This document shows positions 8,238-17,151 of a DNA stretch of 47,314 nucleotides, piece by piece. This DNA comes from an uncultured Pseudomonadota bacterium. Its GTDB lineage: Bacteria > Myxococcota_A > UBA796 > SXON01. The stretch lies in assembly GCA_903885375.1 (NCBI GenBank), contig CAISIK010000201.1:1-47314 (forward strand), given 5' to 3'. Numbering within the stretch: the first letter of the stretch is position 1; each line of letters opens with the position of its first letter. A program made the translations under genes and the position numbers. The notes under the pieces are model-generated. The model saw only the letters and a program-made list of their open reading frames with translations. It was not told the origin of the DNA and searched no databases.

Positions 8238-9067
8238 AAGCTGAGCCCCGCGTACCGGAAGGCGACCCGCTCCCCGAAGAAGCACCAGAAGACCGCCGCC
8301 GCCGCGAGGAAGGGCCCGAAGGGGATGGCCAGCTTGAGGCCGCGGCCCGTCACGATCATCGCCCCGATGCCCACGATGCTGCCGAAAACGCTGCCGATGA
8401 GCAGGATGGCGGCCACGCCGGGGAAGACGCCGAACCACGCCCCGAAGGCGGCGAGCAGCTTGGCATCGCCCATGCCCATGCCCTCTTCGCGGCGCACGAG
8501 CCAGTAGGCGCCGATCAGCGCGGCCACGCCCCCGCCTCCCACCAGCGCGCCGACCACCGACTGCTGCCACGTGGGCGCGCCTTCGTACCCGAGCCAGCCG
8601 AGGAGCGCGGCGCCGCCCACGCCCACGGGCACGCTGTAGATGCTGAACTCGTCGGGGATGATCTTGTGGCGGAGGTCGATGAAGGTGGAGGCCATGCATC
8701 CGAACAGGAGCCAGCCGTACCAGACGAAGGCGACGAGGTGCGCCCGATCGAGGTTCGCCACATCCCCCACCACGTGGCGGAAGAGCAGGAGGACGAGCAC
8801 GCCGAACGAGGCCTCCACGAGCGGGTACAGCGGGGAGATGTCGGTCTTGCAGGCCCGGCAGCGCCCGCGCAGCCACATCCAGGCGAGCACGGGCACGTTG
8901 TCGTAGGGCTTGATGGCCGTGCCGCAGCTCGGGCAGGCGGAGCCCGGGTACACGACGGAGCGGTCCTCCGGCATCCGCGCGATGCACACGTTCATGAAGG
9001 AGCCGAACAGCAGCCCGAACAGGAGGGCGAAGCCCTGAACGATGATCCAGAGGGTCTCGAGCGTCAT
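8234..9067 (-). CDS. pilD: Type IV prepilin leader peptidase and N-methyltransferase PilD
   Basis: An inner-membrane aspartyl protease that cleaves prepilins after Gly and methylates the new N-terminus. Across 277 residues it shows the N-terminal methylase region (FGSFMNVCIARMP), the zinc site CPSC...CRAC, and both catalytic Asp contexts, FIDLRHKIIPD and GMGMGDAKLLAAFG. There are about seven membrane helices. ATG 9067 overlaps the upstream aminotransferase stop (ATGA). Its substrates are expected to include PilA (20188) and perhaps other pilin-like proteins nearby. It is the last gene of the minus-strand operon that begins with bpt, so it is not grouped with the other pil genes. Confidence 0.95.
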   Translation of the reverse strand: MTLETLWIIVQGFALLFGLLFGSFMNVCIARMPEDRSVVYPGSACPSCGTAIKPYDNVPVLAWMWLRGRCRACKTDISPLYPLVEASFGVLVLLLFRHVVGDVANLDRAHLVAFVWYGWLLFGCMASTFIDLRHKIIPDEFSIYSVPVGVGGAALLGWLGYEGAPTWQQSVVGALVGGGGVAALIGAYWLVRREEGMGMGDAKLLAAFGAWFGVFPGVAAILLIGSVFGSIVGIGAMIVTGRGLKLAIPFGPFLAAAAVFWCFFGERVAFRYAGLSF

Positions 9068-10110
9068 GGCGCGTGGCTCCCGAACGCGGCCAGCACCTGG
9101 GACACGTCATCGTGGGTGAGGCACTCGTGGACGGGCAGCGCGAGCGCTTCCGCACAGAAGGCATCCGCAAGGGGGGTGGGCTCGTGGCGGAAGCCGGCGA
9201 GGGCGGGCTGGGCGGCGAGCGAGCGGGGGTAGAACAGGGCGCTCTCCACCCCGGCGGCGGCGAGCCGGGCCCGGACGGCATCGCGGCCGGGCACGCGGAC
9301 CACGTACTGGTGGACGGGGTGGCTCGGGTGACGGGGGAGGCGCCGCGCCCAGGCGGGCAGCTCCGCATCGTAGCGGGCGGCATGCTGGCGACGGGCAGCC
9401 ACGCGGGCCGAGAGGTCGTCCAGATGGACGAGCAGGAGCGCGGCCTGGATGGCATCCATCCGGCTGTTGGCGCCGATCGTGCCGCACACGCGCTCGTGCA
9501 CGTAGGGCTCGGGCATCCCGTGGTGGGTGAGCAGGAGCAGGTTCCGCGCGGTGTCCGGCTCGTCGGTGAGCACGAGGCCCGCATCACCGGCCGCGCCGAG
9601 GGTTTTCGTGGGGTAGAAGCTCACGGCGCCGATGCGGCCGTTCTTCGGGGCGGGGGTGGCGCCGGCGCACTGGGCGAGGTCGTCCACCACGGCGACCGGC
9701 AGGCCCGGGAGGAGGCAGGGCTCGCCGTAGAGGTGGACGGCGATGACCGCGCGGGTGGCGGCCCGCACGGGCAGACGCTCCGCGTCGAGCAGCGGCAGGT
9801 CGGCGCGAACGTCGGCCACCACGGGGCTCGCGCCCACCCGCGCGACGGCCCCGGCGGTGGCGAAGAACGTCACGGCCGGCACGATGACCTCGTGGCCGGG
9901 GCCCACGCCCAGCGCGAGCAGCGCGTAGACCAGCGCGTCGGTGCCGCTGTTGGTCGTGACACCGTGCGCCCAGCCGAAGCTGGCGGCGAGGCGGGCGCGC
10001 GCCTCCTCCACCACCGGGCCGCCCACGTAGCGGCCGCTCCGGAGCACCTCCAGCACGGCGCGCTCGGCGGCCGGCCCGACCCGCGCATGCCGCGCGGCCG
10101 GGTCGGCCAT
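9064..10110 (-). CDS. DegT/DnrJ/EryC1/StrS-family aminotransferase
   Basis: A PLP-dependent transaminase of 348 residues of the kind that aminates keto-sugars for surface polysaccharides. Visible motifs are the N-terminal TTNSGTDALVYALLALG, VIVPAVTFFATAGAV, the Asp pocket AVVDDLAQCAGA, the PLP-binding Lys in SFYPTKTLGAAGDAG, and NSRMDAIQAALLL. Start ATG 10110 (MADPAARHARVGP) is supported by the family N-terminus; the frame stays open upstream inside the permease gene, where it has no coding character. It lies 5 bases after the permease stop and overlaps pilD. No other sugar-nucleotide genes are nearby, so the substrate is unknown. Confidence 0.9.
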   Translation of the reverse strand: MADPAARHARVGPAAERAVLEVLRSGRYVGGPVVEEARARLAASFGWAHGVTTNSGTDALVYALLALGVGPGHEVIVPAVTFFATAGAVARVGASPVVADVRADLPLLDAERLPVRAATRAVIAVHLYGEPCLLPGLPVAVVDDLAQCAGATPAPKNGRIGAVSFYPTKTLGAAGDAGLVLTDEPDTARNLLLLTHHGMPEPYVHERVCGTIGANSRMDAIQAALLLVHLDDLSARVAARRQHAARYDAELPAWARRLPRHPSHPVHQYVVRVPGRDAVRARLAAAGVESALFYPRSLAAQPALAGFRHEPTPLADAFCAEALALPVHECLTHDDVSQVLAAFGSHAP

Positions 10111-10115
10111 GCGGA

Positions 10116-10883
10116 TCACTTGAAGTCCCGCTTCGTGAACACCAGCATGGCCACGGCGAGCACGGCCGCGGTGTAGCCGAAGCCGTAGGCGGCGCTCCAG
10201 CAGAGCTCCGACACCGGCACGGCGACCCCGTGTACGGCCTCGGTACGGAGGTTGAAGGACTCGAGGTTGGGCAGCACGCGGTACAGGGCCAGCGCGGTGG
10301 TCTTGAACGGGCCGGGCTCGGCGCGTTCGCCGAAGAGGTGCAGGTCGTCGGCGAAGTGCCCGATCACGTAGATGCAGAGGCTGTACGCGGTGGCGGTGAC
10401 CGGCGAGGCGAACGTGGAGAAGAGCATCGCCCACGCCGAGAGGAGCGAAAGCTCCACCATCAGCATGAGCGCGGAAACCAGCACCGGCACCCCCGGCAGA
10501 CCCTGCTGCGGGCTCACGATGATCACGTAGAAGGCGAAGAGCAGCGCCACTTCGGCGGCGAGGGTGAGCCAGATGCCGAGGTACTTGCCGAGGAGCAGTT
10601 GCCACCGTGCAATCGGCTTGGCCGCGAGCGTGTAGATCGTGCGCCGCTCGATCTCCTTGTAGACGAGGCTCACGCCCAGGAACAGCGCGACGATCGCGGC
10701 GAGCATGCTCACCCCGCCGAGGGCCACGCCGCGCACGACCTTGTCCGTGTCGCCGATGGAGAGCTCGCGCAGCGCGAGGGAGAGGCCGAGCAGCAGCACC
10801 GCGAAGAAGAGGATGCTGTTGAGGATGCGGTCGCGCACGGCCTCGCGGAAGGTGTTGGTGGCGATGACCCAGATGCGGCTCAT
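10116..10883 (-). CDS. ABC transporter permease, ABC-2 type
   Basis: A 255-residue integral membrane protein with about six helices. It starts MSRIWVIATNTFREAVRDRIL, the coupling-helix opening typical of ABC-2 (NosY-like) permeases, and contains VYKEIERRTIYTLAAKPI between helices two and three, also characteristic. It overlaps the ATPase gene by ATGA and surely partners with it. The substrate cannot be told from the sequence; the family moves copper-enzyme cofactors, lipids, polysaccharides or antibiotics. A large loop between helices five and six (DDLHLFGERAEPG) probably faces the periplasm. Confidence 0.85.
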   Translation of the reverse strand: MSRIWVIATNTFREAVRDRILNSILFFAVLLLGLSLALRELSIGDTDKVVRGVALGGVSMLAAIVALFLGVSLVYKEIERRTIYTLAAKPIARWQLLLGKYLGIWLTLAAEVALLFAFYVIIVSPQQGLPGVPVLVSALMLMVELSLLSAWAMLFSTFASPVTATAYSLCIYVIGHFADDLHLFGERAEPGPFKTTALALYRVLPNLESFNLRTEAVHGVAVPVSELCWSAAYGFGYTAAVLAVAMLVFTKRDFK

Positions 10884-11827
10884 GCGAGCACCCCGAGCTG
10901 CTTCTCGTTCACCACCCGCGCGCGCTCCACCTCGGTGAGGAGCACCTGCTCGAGGCTCCGTACGTTGCGGTGCACCGCGACGATCGACCCCCCGGCCGCC
11001 AGGATGGCGCGACAGGCGGCGTCCACCTCGGCGGGGGGCAGGCGCACCGTGCGGCCGAGCTCGTCGGCCCGCAACAGCTCGGCGCCCGCGAGCTCCGCGC
11101 TGCCGGTGAACGTGAGATCGACCGAGAGCACCGCGCTGCCGACGAGAGCATCGATGGTGCCCTCCTCCCGCAGACGGCCGCCAACGACGATCGCCACGCG
11201 GTCGGAGAGCTGCTCCACGTCGCTCAGGATGTGGCTGCTGAAGAACACGGTGCGGCCGGACTTGCGCTCATCGAGGATGAGGTCGCGCACCAGCACGCGC
11301 CCGAGGGGGTCGAGTCCGCTCATGGGCTCGTCGAGAACCACGAGGCGGGGATCGCCCACGAGCGCCTGCGCGATGCCCGCGCGTTGCAGCATGCCCTTGC
11401 TGAACTTCCGCAACGCCACGTTCCGGAACCGGGCGAGCTCCACCCGTTCGAGCAGCGCGGTGATCCGACCCTGCCGCTCGTGCGAGGGAACGCCGGAGAG
11501 GCGAGCGTAGAACTCGAGGAACTCCCACGCCGTGAGGTGTTCGTAGAAGTACGGGCGCTCGGGCATGAAGCCCACGGCGGCGCGGCTCGCCGGGTCGGCG
11601 ATGGGGGTGCCGAAGAGCCAGGCGTTGCCCGCGGTGGGGGCCTGAAGCCCCATCAGCATCTTGATGGTGGTGGTCTTCCCGGCGCCGTTCGGGCCAACAA
11701 AGCCGAACGTGATGCCCTCGGGCACGGAGAGCGTGAGGTCGCTGAGGCCCACGAAGGGGCGGCGCAGGAAACCCGACAGGTAGGTCTTCCCGAGGCCTTC
11801 GGTGCGGATGGCGGCGACGGAGCTCAT
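10880..11827 (-). CDS. ABC transporter ATP-binding protein
   Basis: A 315-residue ATPase that powers the permease after it. The Walker A is GPNGAGKTTT, followed by a Q-loop-like GFMPERPYFYEHL, a degenerate signature FSKGMLQRAGIAQAL, Walker B LVVLDEPMSGLDP and the switch His in FFSSHILSD. Beyond the nucleotide-binding domain, about 90 residues form the C-terminal extension common in ABC-2 exporters of the CcmA/NatA type. ATG 11827 (MSSVAAIRTEGLGKTY) is the only reasonable start; it lies 8 bases after the stop of the SPASM protein gene, within the bpt operon. Confidence 0.9.
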   Translation of the reverse strand: MSSVAAIRTEGLGKTYLSGFLRRPFVGLSDLTLSVPEGITFGFVGPNGAGKTTTIKMLMGLQAPTAGNAWLFGTPIADPASRAAVGFMPERPYFYEHLTAWEFLEFYARLSGVPSHERQGRITALLERVELARFRNVALRKFSKGMLQRAGIAQALVGDPRLVVLDEPMSGLDPLGRVLVRDLILDERKSGRTVFFSSHILSDVEQLSDRVAIVVGGRLREEGTIDALVGSAVLSVDLTFTGSAELAGAELLRADELGRTVRLPPAEVDAACRAILAAGGSIVAVHRNVRSLEQVLLTEVERARVVNEKQLGVLA

Positions 11828-11835
11828 GGCGAAGG

Positions 11836-12300
11836 CTATTCTACTTTTCGAGGGCCGGTGGCGCCACGGCCCGAGGGGGGCCGGCGGCGGAAGCGGTCGA
11901 TCGCGGCCGATTCGTGCGTGCGGCGCAGGTAGTCCTCCACCTCCTCGGGGCGCACCACCCCGGCGCTCTTCCAGTTGCAGCGCATGCAGAGCGGCCCGGA
12001 GTCCTCGTAGCGGCCCTCGGCCTGCGCCACCCGCCAGGCGTGCACCCGAGGGCCGGTCCAGAGCTCGGCGAGCGGGGTCTCGCGGATGTTGCCGAGCCGG
12101 TTCTCCAGCCCCTCGTCGAGGCAGCAGGTGGTGAGATCGCCGTTGACCTGCACCATCGGGGTGTTCCAGAGCCCGGCGCACGGGAGGCGCTCCTCCGCGA
12201 CCACGGCGCCCGCCCCCCCGCCGCCCGCGGGTTGGATGCGGCGGCCCGCGCGCGCGAGGAGGCCGGTGGCCCACTCCCACAAGCGGCGAGCGGGGGTCAT
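11836..12300 (-). CDS. SPASM-domain protein lacking a radical SAM domain
   Basis: A 154-residue protein. Residues from about 40 to 110 match the iron-sulfur SPASM domain of radical SAM maturases: CAGLWNTPMVQVNGD, then TTCCLDEG, LGNIRETPLAELWTGP, and a closing CMRCNW. The usual N-terminal radical SAM barrel with CxxxCxxC is absent; the N-terminus is an amphipathic helix and a Gly-rich linker. Start ATG 12300 overlaps the bpt stop (ATGA), so the short length is not a start-choice artefact. It could be an electron-transfer or scaffold protein, or a relic of a larger enzyme. Its place between bpt and an ABC exporter gives no direct function. Confidence 0.65.
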   Translation of the reverse strand: MTPARRLWEWATGLLARAGRRIQPAGGGGAGAVVAEERLPCAGLWNTPMVQVNGDLTTCCLDEGLENRLGNIRETPLAELWTGPRVHAWRVAQAEGRYEDSGPLCMRCNWKSAGVVRPEEVEDYLRRTHESAAIDRFRRRPPSGRGATGPRKVE

Positions 12301-12995
12301 TCGCCCGCCACCCACCGACCGCCCACGCGCCGCTCGTTCGGGCGGTAGCCGGCCTTGTAGACCAGCGCAGGGCAGTCGGACACGTACAGCCCGAGGTAGT
12401 ACCACCGGAACTGCTGCTGCCGGAGCCACGCCATCTCCGCGAGGGCGGAGAACACTCCCAACGACCGGCGCTCCTCGTCGGGGTTGAAGTAGTGGTACAC
12501 GCTGGAAGCGTCGCGCTCGCCGAGATCGAGGATGCTCACCGCGATGAGCCGGCCGGCGTCGCGATAGGTGACCTCCACCGTGCGGCAGCAGCTGTCCACG
12601 AGCCATTGGCGGTAGGCGAGCTGGGTGATGTCCTCGCCGCTCCGGGAGAGGCCGCGCTCGTGCTTGTGGCGGTTGAAGAGAAGGAGCCGCTCGTCGTCGA
12701 CCTGGGGGGGGCCGGCCGCGACCTCGAGCTCGCCGACGTTCCGGTTCCACACCCGCCGTTGGCTCTTGGACGGTGTGAAGCGCCCGATGTCCACTCGGAT
12801 GGCCTCGCACGACGAGCAGGCATCGCACGTGGGAACGTACACGAGCCCGCCGGTGCGACGATCGCCGAGGGCGAGCTGGGCATCGAGGTCCGCGCCGGTG
12901 AGCCGACGCTCCGGGACCCGTAGCGGGAGGCGCGCCACCTGGCCGGGCCGGTACGGGCAGGGCTCGGGCTCGTTCCACACCACACGGAAGTTCAC
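12297..12995 (-). CDS. bpt: Aspartate/glutamate leucyltransferase (Bpt)
   Basis: Transfers Leu from Leu-tRNA to N-terminal Asp or Glu of proteins, marking them for ClpAP by the N-end rule. At 232 residues it matches the length of bacterial Bpt. Family marks are the cysteine cluster CDACSSC, the RFTPSKSQRRVWNRN segment, the HKHERG motif, and the C-terminal GNAT-like region with SSVYHYFNPDEERRSLG, YLGLYV and YKAGYRPNE. ATG 12995 is the first start in frame. It heads a tight operon running to pilD, 41 bases downstream of the helicase gene stop, so the helicase may also belong to the transcript. Confidence 0.92.
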   Translation of the reverse strand: MNFRVVWNEPEPCPYRPGQVARLPLRVPERRLTGADLDAQLALGDRRTGGLVYVPTCDACSSCEAIRVDIGRFTPSKSQRRVWNRNVGELEVAAGPPQVDDERLLLFNRHKHERGLSRSGEDITQLAYRQWLVDSCCRTVEVTYRDAGRLIAVSILDLGERDASSVYHYFNPDEERRSLGVFSALAEMAWLRQQQFRWYYLGLYVSDCPALVYKAGYRPNERRVGGRWVAGE

Positions 12996-13036
12996 CGGCG
13001 GAGCGTAGGCGCCGGAACGCCGTTTGGGAAGGGCGC

Positions 13037-15817
13037 TCAGGAGAAGAGGGCGGCCAGCTCGTCGCCGCTCAGCGCCTTGGCGAGCTCGGCCTCGTCGAGC
13101 GCGGCGCGTACCACCTCACGTTTGCGGTCCTGGAGGAGGAGGATGCGCTCCTCCACGGTGTCCTCGGCGATGAGGCGCATGGACACGACGGGGCGCGTCT
13201 GGCCTATGCGGTGGGCCCGGTCGGTGGCCTGATCCTCCACCGAGGGGTTCCACCACGGGTCGAGGTGCACCACGTAGTCGGCAGTGGTCAGGTTGAGGCC
13301 GGTGCCGCCCGCCTTCAGCGAGAGGAGGAAGATCGGCGGGCCGGCTGGATCGAGGAAGCGTCGGATTTCGCCTTCCCGGTCGCGGGTGGCGCCATCGAGG
13401 CGGCAGAAGCCCCAGTCGGCGGCACGAAGCATGGGCTCGACGAGGTCGAGCATCGAGGTCCACTGCGAGAAGATCAGCACGCGGTGGCCATCGTCCACCA
13501 GCTCGTCGAGCGTTTCGCGCAGGAGGTCGAGCTTCGCGGAGCCGAGCGTGCGGTCCCCACCGGGGAGCAGGCCTGGGTGGCAGGCGGCCTGCCGCATGCG
13601 CAGGAGCACCTCGAGCACCTGCAGCCACCCCTTGCCGCCCGCGAGCATCCGCCGCGCGTCGGCTTCCGTGAGGCTCCGCACCGTGTCGTAGAGCGAACGT
13701 TCGCGCTCCGAGAGCGTGCACCGCAGGATGACGTCGGTGCGCGGGGGCAGCTCCGGCGCCACCGCCGCCTTGGTGCGCCGCAGCACGAAGGGACGAATCC
13801 GACGGCGGAGGGCGTCCCGCGCCGTGCGGCTCCCCGCCTCCATGGGGCTGCCGAAACGTTCGCGGAACGAACGCCGCGAGCCGAGCAGGCCGGGGTTGGC
13901 CACGTGCATCGCCGACCAGAGCTCGTCGAGGCGGTTCTCCACCGGGGTGCCGCTCACGCACAGGCGGAGCTCGGCCTGGACGGATCGGGCGGCCTCCGCG
14001 GTCTGCGACTCGGGGTTCTTGATGGCCTGCGCTTCATCGAAAATGACGGTCTTCCAGGGCCCGCGGAGGCGCTCGAGATCGAGGCGGAGCACCGCCCAGG
14101 TGGTGACCACCACCTCGGCTGCGGCATCCAGCTCGCGCCGGGGACCGTGGAAGAGGCACGTCCGCAGGTCGGGACGGAAACGCGCCGCCTCCCGCATCCA
14201 GTTTCCGGCCACGGAGGTGGGCGCCACGACGAGGTGGCGCCCCGGCCCGAGCGAGGCGAGCGCCTGCACCGTCTTGCCGAGGCCCATGTCGTCGGCGAGG
14301 ATGCCGCCCATGCCCACCGAGCGGAGCCAGGTGATCCAGTCGACGCCGCGCTGCTGGTAGGGGCGCAGGTCGCCCACGAAGCCCGGGGGGAGCGGGGCCG
14401 GCGGGACGGCGGAGAAGTCTCCCGCGAGAGCGCGCAGCGCGGCGAGCGCGGGCGGCGGGGTGACGCCGAGCGCATCGAGGGCATCGAGCGCGAGGCCGGC
14501 CTGTGGCCGGCCGAGCGTGCCGCCGGCTTCCTCCTGCGCGTCGAGCAGCTCGGCCAGCACGGCGCCGTGGTGATCGAGCCAGGCCTGCGGGACGGGGCGC
14601 CAGCCGCCGCCGAGCAGGGGCACGAGCGGCTGGTGGTCGCGCCAGGCCGCGGCGAGCGCGCGCGGGTCGAGGTCGCCGCCGGCACGCACCACGAAGCCGC
14701 CGCCCACCTCCTCCAGACGCAGCTCCGGATCGCCGCCGCCCCGCACGAGCCGGAAGCTCGGCGCCTTCGCCAGCACCGCCTCCCGCGCGGCCGTGGGCAG
14801 CGCCGCCACCCACTGCGCCGCCCCGGCGCCCTCGCGCTCCACCGCCACCCCGACCGTGACGCCGCTCGCGAGCAGCCGGCGCTCCGCCTCTACATCGCGG
14901 GTGGGGACCATCTGGGTGTCGAGCCGGCGCAGCTCACCGTGCTCCACGCGGGCGTAGGGCGGATCGCCGTACACAATGCGGGCCAGGGCGCGGAGGCGGG
15001 GTCCGTCCGCCGCGACTTCCCAATCGAGACGGGGCGCATCGCGCCGGGGGGTGGGGAGCCGCACGGTGCGCGCCTCCACTTCCACCAATTTCTTCAGCTG
15101 CGGCAGGAACTCCGTGACCAGCCGTGCCGCCTCGACCGGCTGGAAGACGATGCCTTGCAGCAGCCGCTGCTTCAGACCGGTGTCGAGGTCGGTTTCGCCG
15201 ATGGGGCGCACCGTGCTGCCGATACGGAGGAGGCCGTTCGGGAAGGCTTCGTCGATGCCGGGGCGGCGCACGAGCCGCACCTTCCAGCCCGGCGGCTCGT
15301 CCACCACGATGACCAGCGGGTAGACGGGAGCGGGGTCGGCCTGGGCGGGTTCGCCGTCGAGGTCGAGGGGCAGGCCCCGGAGCGGGGCGAGCGCCTGCTG
15401 GGCGAGGCCGCGGGGGAGGCCGGGCTTGCCCCACCAGCCGGCCAGCGTGCGGTTGAGCTCGGTGTCCTCCGGGCGGCGGGGCGCCCCATCGGGCACGGTG
15501 CGATCGAACACCAGGCCGGAGTCATGGCGGCGGAGGTGGTAGCGGATGCCGGCCGTGGATGCCGCTCCGGTGGCGACGAGCCCCTCCGCCTGGGCCACGG
15601 CCACCGCGACGACATGGGCGCACGCGGCCACTTCGGCGCCGCAGTCGCATTCCCAGTCCTCCCCATCGGTCCACACGGACTGCGCCTCGTTCCGGCCGCG
15701 CACTCGCACCACGTACCGGTCGCCGCCGCCGCTCACCCCGCCTTCACGCGCGTAGAGCGCGCCACGCTGGAAGAGCGCGGCGGGCGCGGCGCGACGGGCC
15801 CGGTCGAGGAGCGACAT
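13037..15817 (-). CDS. SWIM zinc finger and SNF2-type helicase
   Basis: A 926-residue ATP-dependent DNA or chromatin-like remodelling enzyme of the SNF2/RapA class. Residues about 50-75 hold a SWIM zinc finger (CDCGAEVAACAH, pattern CxC-x-n-CxH). A long middle part precedes the motor: motif I DDMGLGKTVQALASL, motif II VIFDEAQAIKNP, SGTPVENRLDELWS, then the second lobe with LIFSQWTSMLD, SLKAGGTGLNLT and the closing HRIGQTRPV. ATG 15817 (MSLLDRARRA) starts just before the SWIM domain; the frame is open further upstream but without coding character. Bacterial members act in DNA repair or transcription recycling; the exact role here is unknown. Confidence 0.9.
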   Translation of the reverse strand: MSLLDRARRAAPAALFQRGALYAREGGVSGGGDRYVVRVRGRNEAQSVWTDGEDWECDCGAEVAACAHVVAVAVAQAEGLVATGAASTAGIRYHLRRHDSGLVFDRTVPDGAPRRPEDTELNRTLAGWWGKPGLPRGLAQQALAPLRGLPLDLDGEPAQADPAPVYPLVIVVDEPPGWKVRLVRRPGIDEAFPNGLLRIGSTVRPIGETDLDTGLKQRLLQGIVFQPVEAARLVTEFLPQLKKLVEVEARTVRLPTPRRDAPRLDWEVAADGPRLRALARIVYGDPPYARVEHGELRRLDTQMVPTRDVEAERRLLASGVTVGVAVEREGAGAAQWVAALPTAAREAVLAKAPSFRLVRGGGDPELRLEEVGGGFVVRAGGDLDPRALAAAWRDHQPLVPLLGGGWRPVPQAWLDHHGAVLAELLDAQEEAGGTLGRPQAGLALDALDALGVTPPPALAALRALAGDFSAVPPAPLPPGFVGDLRPYQQRGVDWITWLRSVGMGGILADDMGLGKTVQALASLGPGRHLVVAPTSVAGNWMREAARFRPDLRTCLFHGPRRELDAAAEVVVTTWAVLRLDLERLRGPWKTVIFDEAQAIKNPESQTAEAARSVQAELRLCVSGTPVENRLDELWSAMHVANPGLLGSRRSFRERFGSPMEAGSRTARDALRRRIRPFVLRRTKAAVAPELPPRTDVILRCTLSERERSLYDTVRSLTEADARRMLAGGKGWLQVLEVLLRMRQAACHPGLLPGGDRTLGSAKLDLLRETLDELVDDGHRVLIFSQWTSMLDLVEPMLRAADWGFCRLDGATRDREGEIRRFLDPAGPPIFLLSLKAGGTGLNLTTADYVVHLDPWWNPSVEDQATDRAHRIGQTRPVVSMRLIAEDTVEERILLLQDRKREVVRAALDEAELAKALSGDELAALFS

Positions 15818-15927
15818 CGCGGCGCCCCTAAGCCGGCCGCGGTCGGGCGGCCGTTTCCCTTTTTTGGAGTGATCGTGGTGGAGGGCCGGAAGGTCTGGTA
15901 CCATCCCAGCGGACTGGAGCATCCGGC
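15818..15927. other. Divergent region between helicase and pilC
   Basis: About 110 bases. A T-rich run (TTTTTTGG) near 15861 and a TACCAT hexamer near 15899 are visible, but no well-spaced promoter pair is evident for either gene. Confidence 0.35.
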
Positions 15928-17151
15928 ATGGCCGTATTCGCGTACGAAGGCAAGACCGCGCAGGGCGAGATCAAGCGCGGAAAGATCGATGCCGCCGATC
16001 AGACCGCTGCGCGCGGCAAGCTCCGGGAGATGCGCATCAGCGCAACCAGCGTGACGGAATCGAAGTCCGCGCTCGACTTCCAGCTCAACATTCCCACGCC
16101 GGCCTTCCTCAAGCCCAGCGTGGGCCTCCGCGACCTCGTGATCTTCTCCCGGCAGTTCGCGACCATGATCGACTCGGGCCTGCCGCTCGTGCAGTGCCTC
16201 GACATCCTCTCGCAGCAGTCGGAAAACCCGACCATGCGCGATCAGCTCAAGGTCATCAAGGAGAAGGTCGAGAGCGGAAACACGTTCGCGGAGTCGCTGA
16301 AGACCTACCCCGACACGTTCGACGACCTCTACGTGAACCTCGTCGCCGCCGGCGAGGTCGGCGGCATGCTCGACACCATCATGAACCGCCTCGCCGCCTA
16401 CCTGGAGAAGAACCAGAAGCTGATCCGGCAGGTGAAGGGCGCGATGTCGTACCCCATCATCGTCATGGTGGTGGCGGTGGTCGTCATCGCGATCCTCCTG
16501 GTGAAGGTCGTGCCCCAGTTCGAGGACATGTTCGCCGACTTCGGCGCGGCGCTCCCCGCGCCCACCCAGTTCGTCGTGAGCATATCGAAGTGGCTCACCG
16601 CCAACATCGGCTACTGCATCGTGGCCATCGTGCTGCTGTACATGGCGCTGGTGCGGGTGATCGCCACCAAGAAGGGCAAGTGGATGTTCCACTCGTTGCT
16701 CCTTGCGCTCCCGCTGTTCGGCGACATCATCACCAAGGTGGGCGTGGCGCGGTTCTGTCGTACGCTCTCCACCATGCTCAGCTCGGGCGTGCCCATCCTC
16801 GAGGCGCTGGACATCTGCTCGAAGACGGCCGGCAACGTGGTCATCGAGCACGCCATCGCCGGTGCGGGCGTGAGCATCTCCGAGGGCCGCACGATCGCCG
16901 AACCGCTCCTCGAGAGCAAGGTTTTCCCGAAGATGGTGTGCCAGATGGTCGGCGTCGGTGAGGCCACGGGCGCGCTCGACGTCATGTTGGGCAAGATCGC
17001 CGACTTCTACGATGAAGAGGTCGACGTGGCGGTCGAAGCCCTCACGGGCGCCCTCGAGCCGATGATCATGGCCTTCCTCGGCGTGGTCGTGGGCGGTCTG
17101 GTCATCGCCATGTACATGCCAATCTTCGAGATGGCCGGAAACGTCGGCTGA
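15928..17151 (+). CDS. pilC: Type IV pilus inner-membrane platform protein PilC
   Basis: The platform protein that couples the cytoplasmic pilus motor ATPases to pilin insertion. The 407 residues contain two GspF repeats: FSRQFATMIDSGLPLVQCL followed by GEVGGMLDTIMNRLA, and FCRTLSTMLSSGVPILEAL followed by GEATGALDVMLGKIADF. Three membrane helices are seen (VMVVAVVVIAILLVKVVP, YCIVAIVLLYMALV and the C-terminal FLGVVVGGLVIAMYMPIF). ATG 15928 (MAVFAYEGKTAQGEIKRG) is the classical PilC start. The motor genes pilB and pilT, which often precede pilC, are not in the window; the divergent helicase gene sits there instead. Confidence 0.97.
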   Translation: MAVFAYEGKTAQGEIKRGKIDAADQTAARGKLREMRISATSVTESKSALDFQLNIPTPAFLKPSVGLRDLVIFSRQFATMIDSGLPLVQCLDILSQQSENPTMRDQLKVIKEKVESGNTFAESLKTYPDTFDDLYVNLVAAGEVGGMLDTIMNRLAAYLEKNQKLIRQVKGAMSYPIIVMVVAVVVIAILLVKVVPQFEDMFADFGAALPAPTQFVVSISKWLTANIGYCIVAIVLLYMALVRVIATKKGKWMFHSLLLALPLFGDIITKVGVARFCRTLSTMLSSGVPILEALDICSKTAGNVVIEHAIAGAGVSISEGRTIAEPLLESKVFPKMVCQMVGVGEATGALDVMLGKIADFYDEEVDVAVEALTGALEPMIMAFLGVVVGGLVIAMYMPIFEMAGNVG

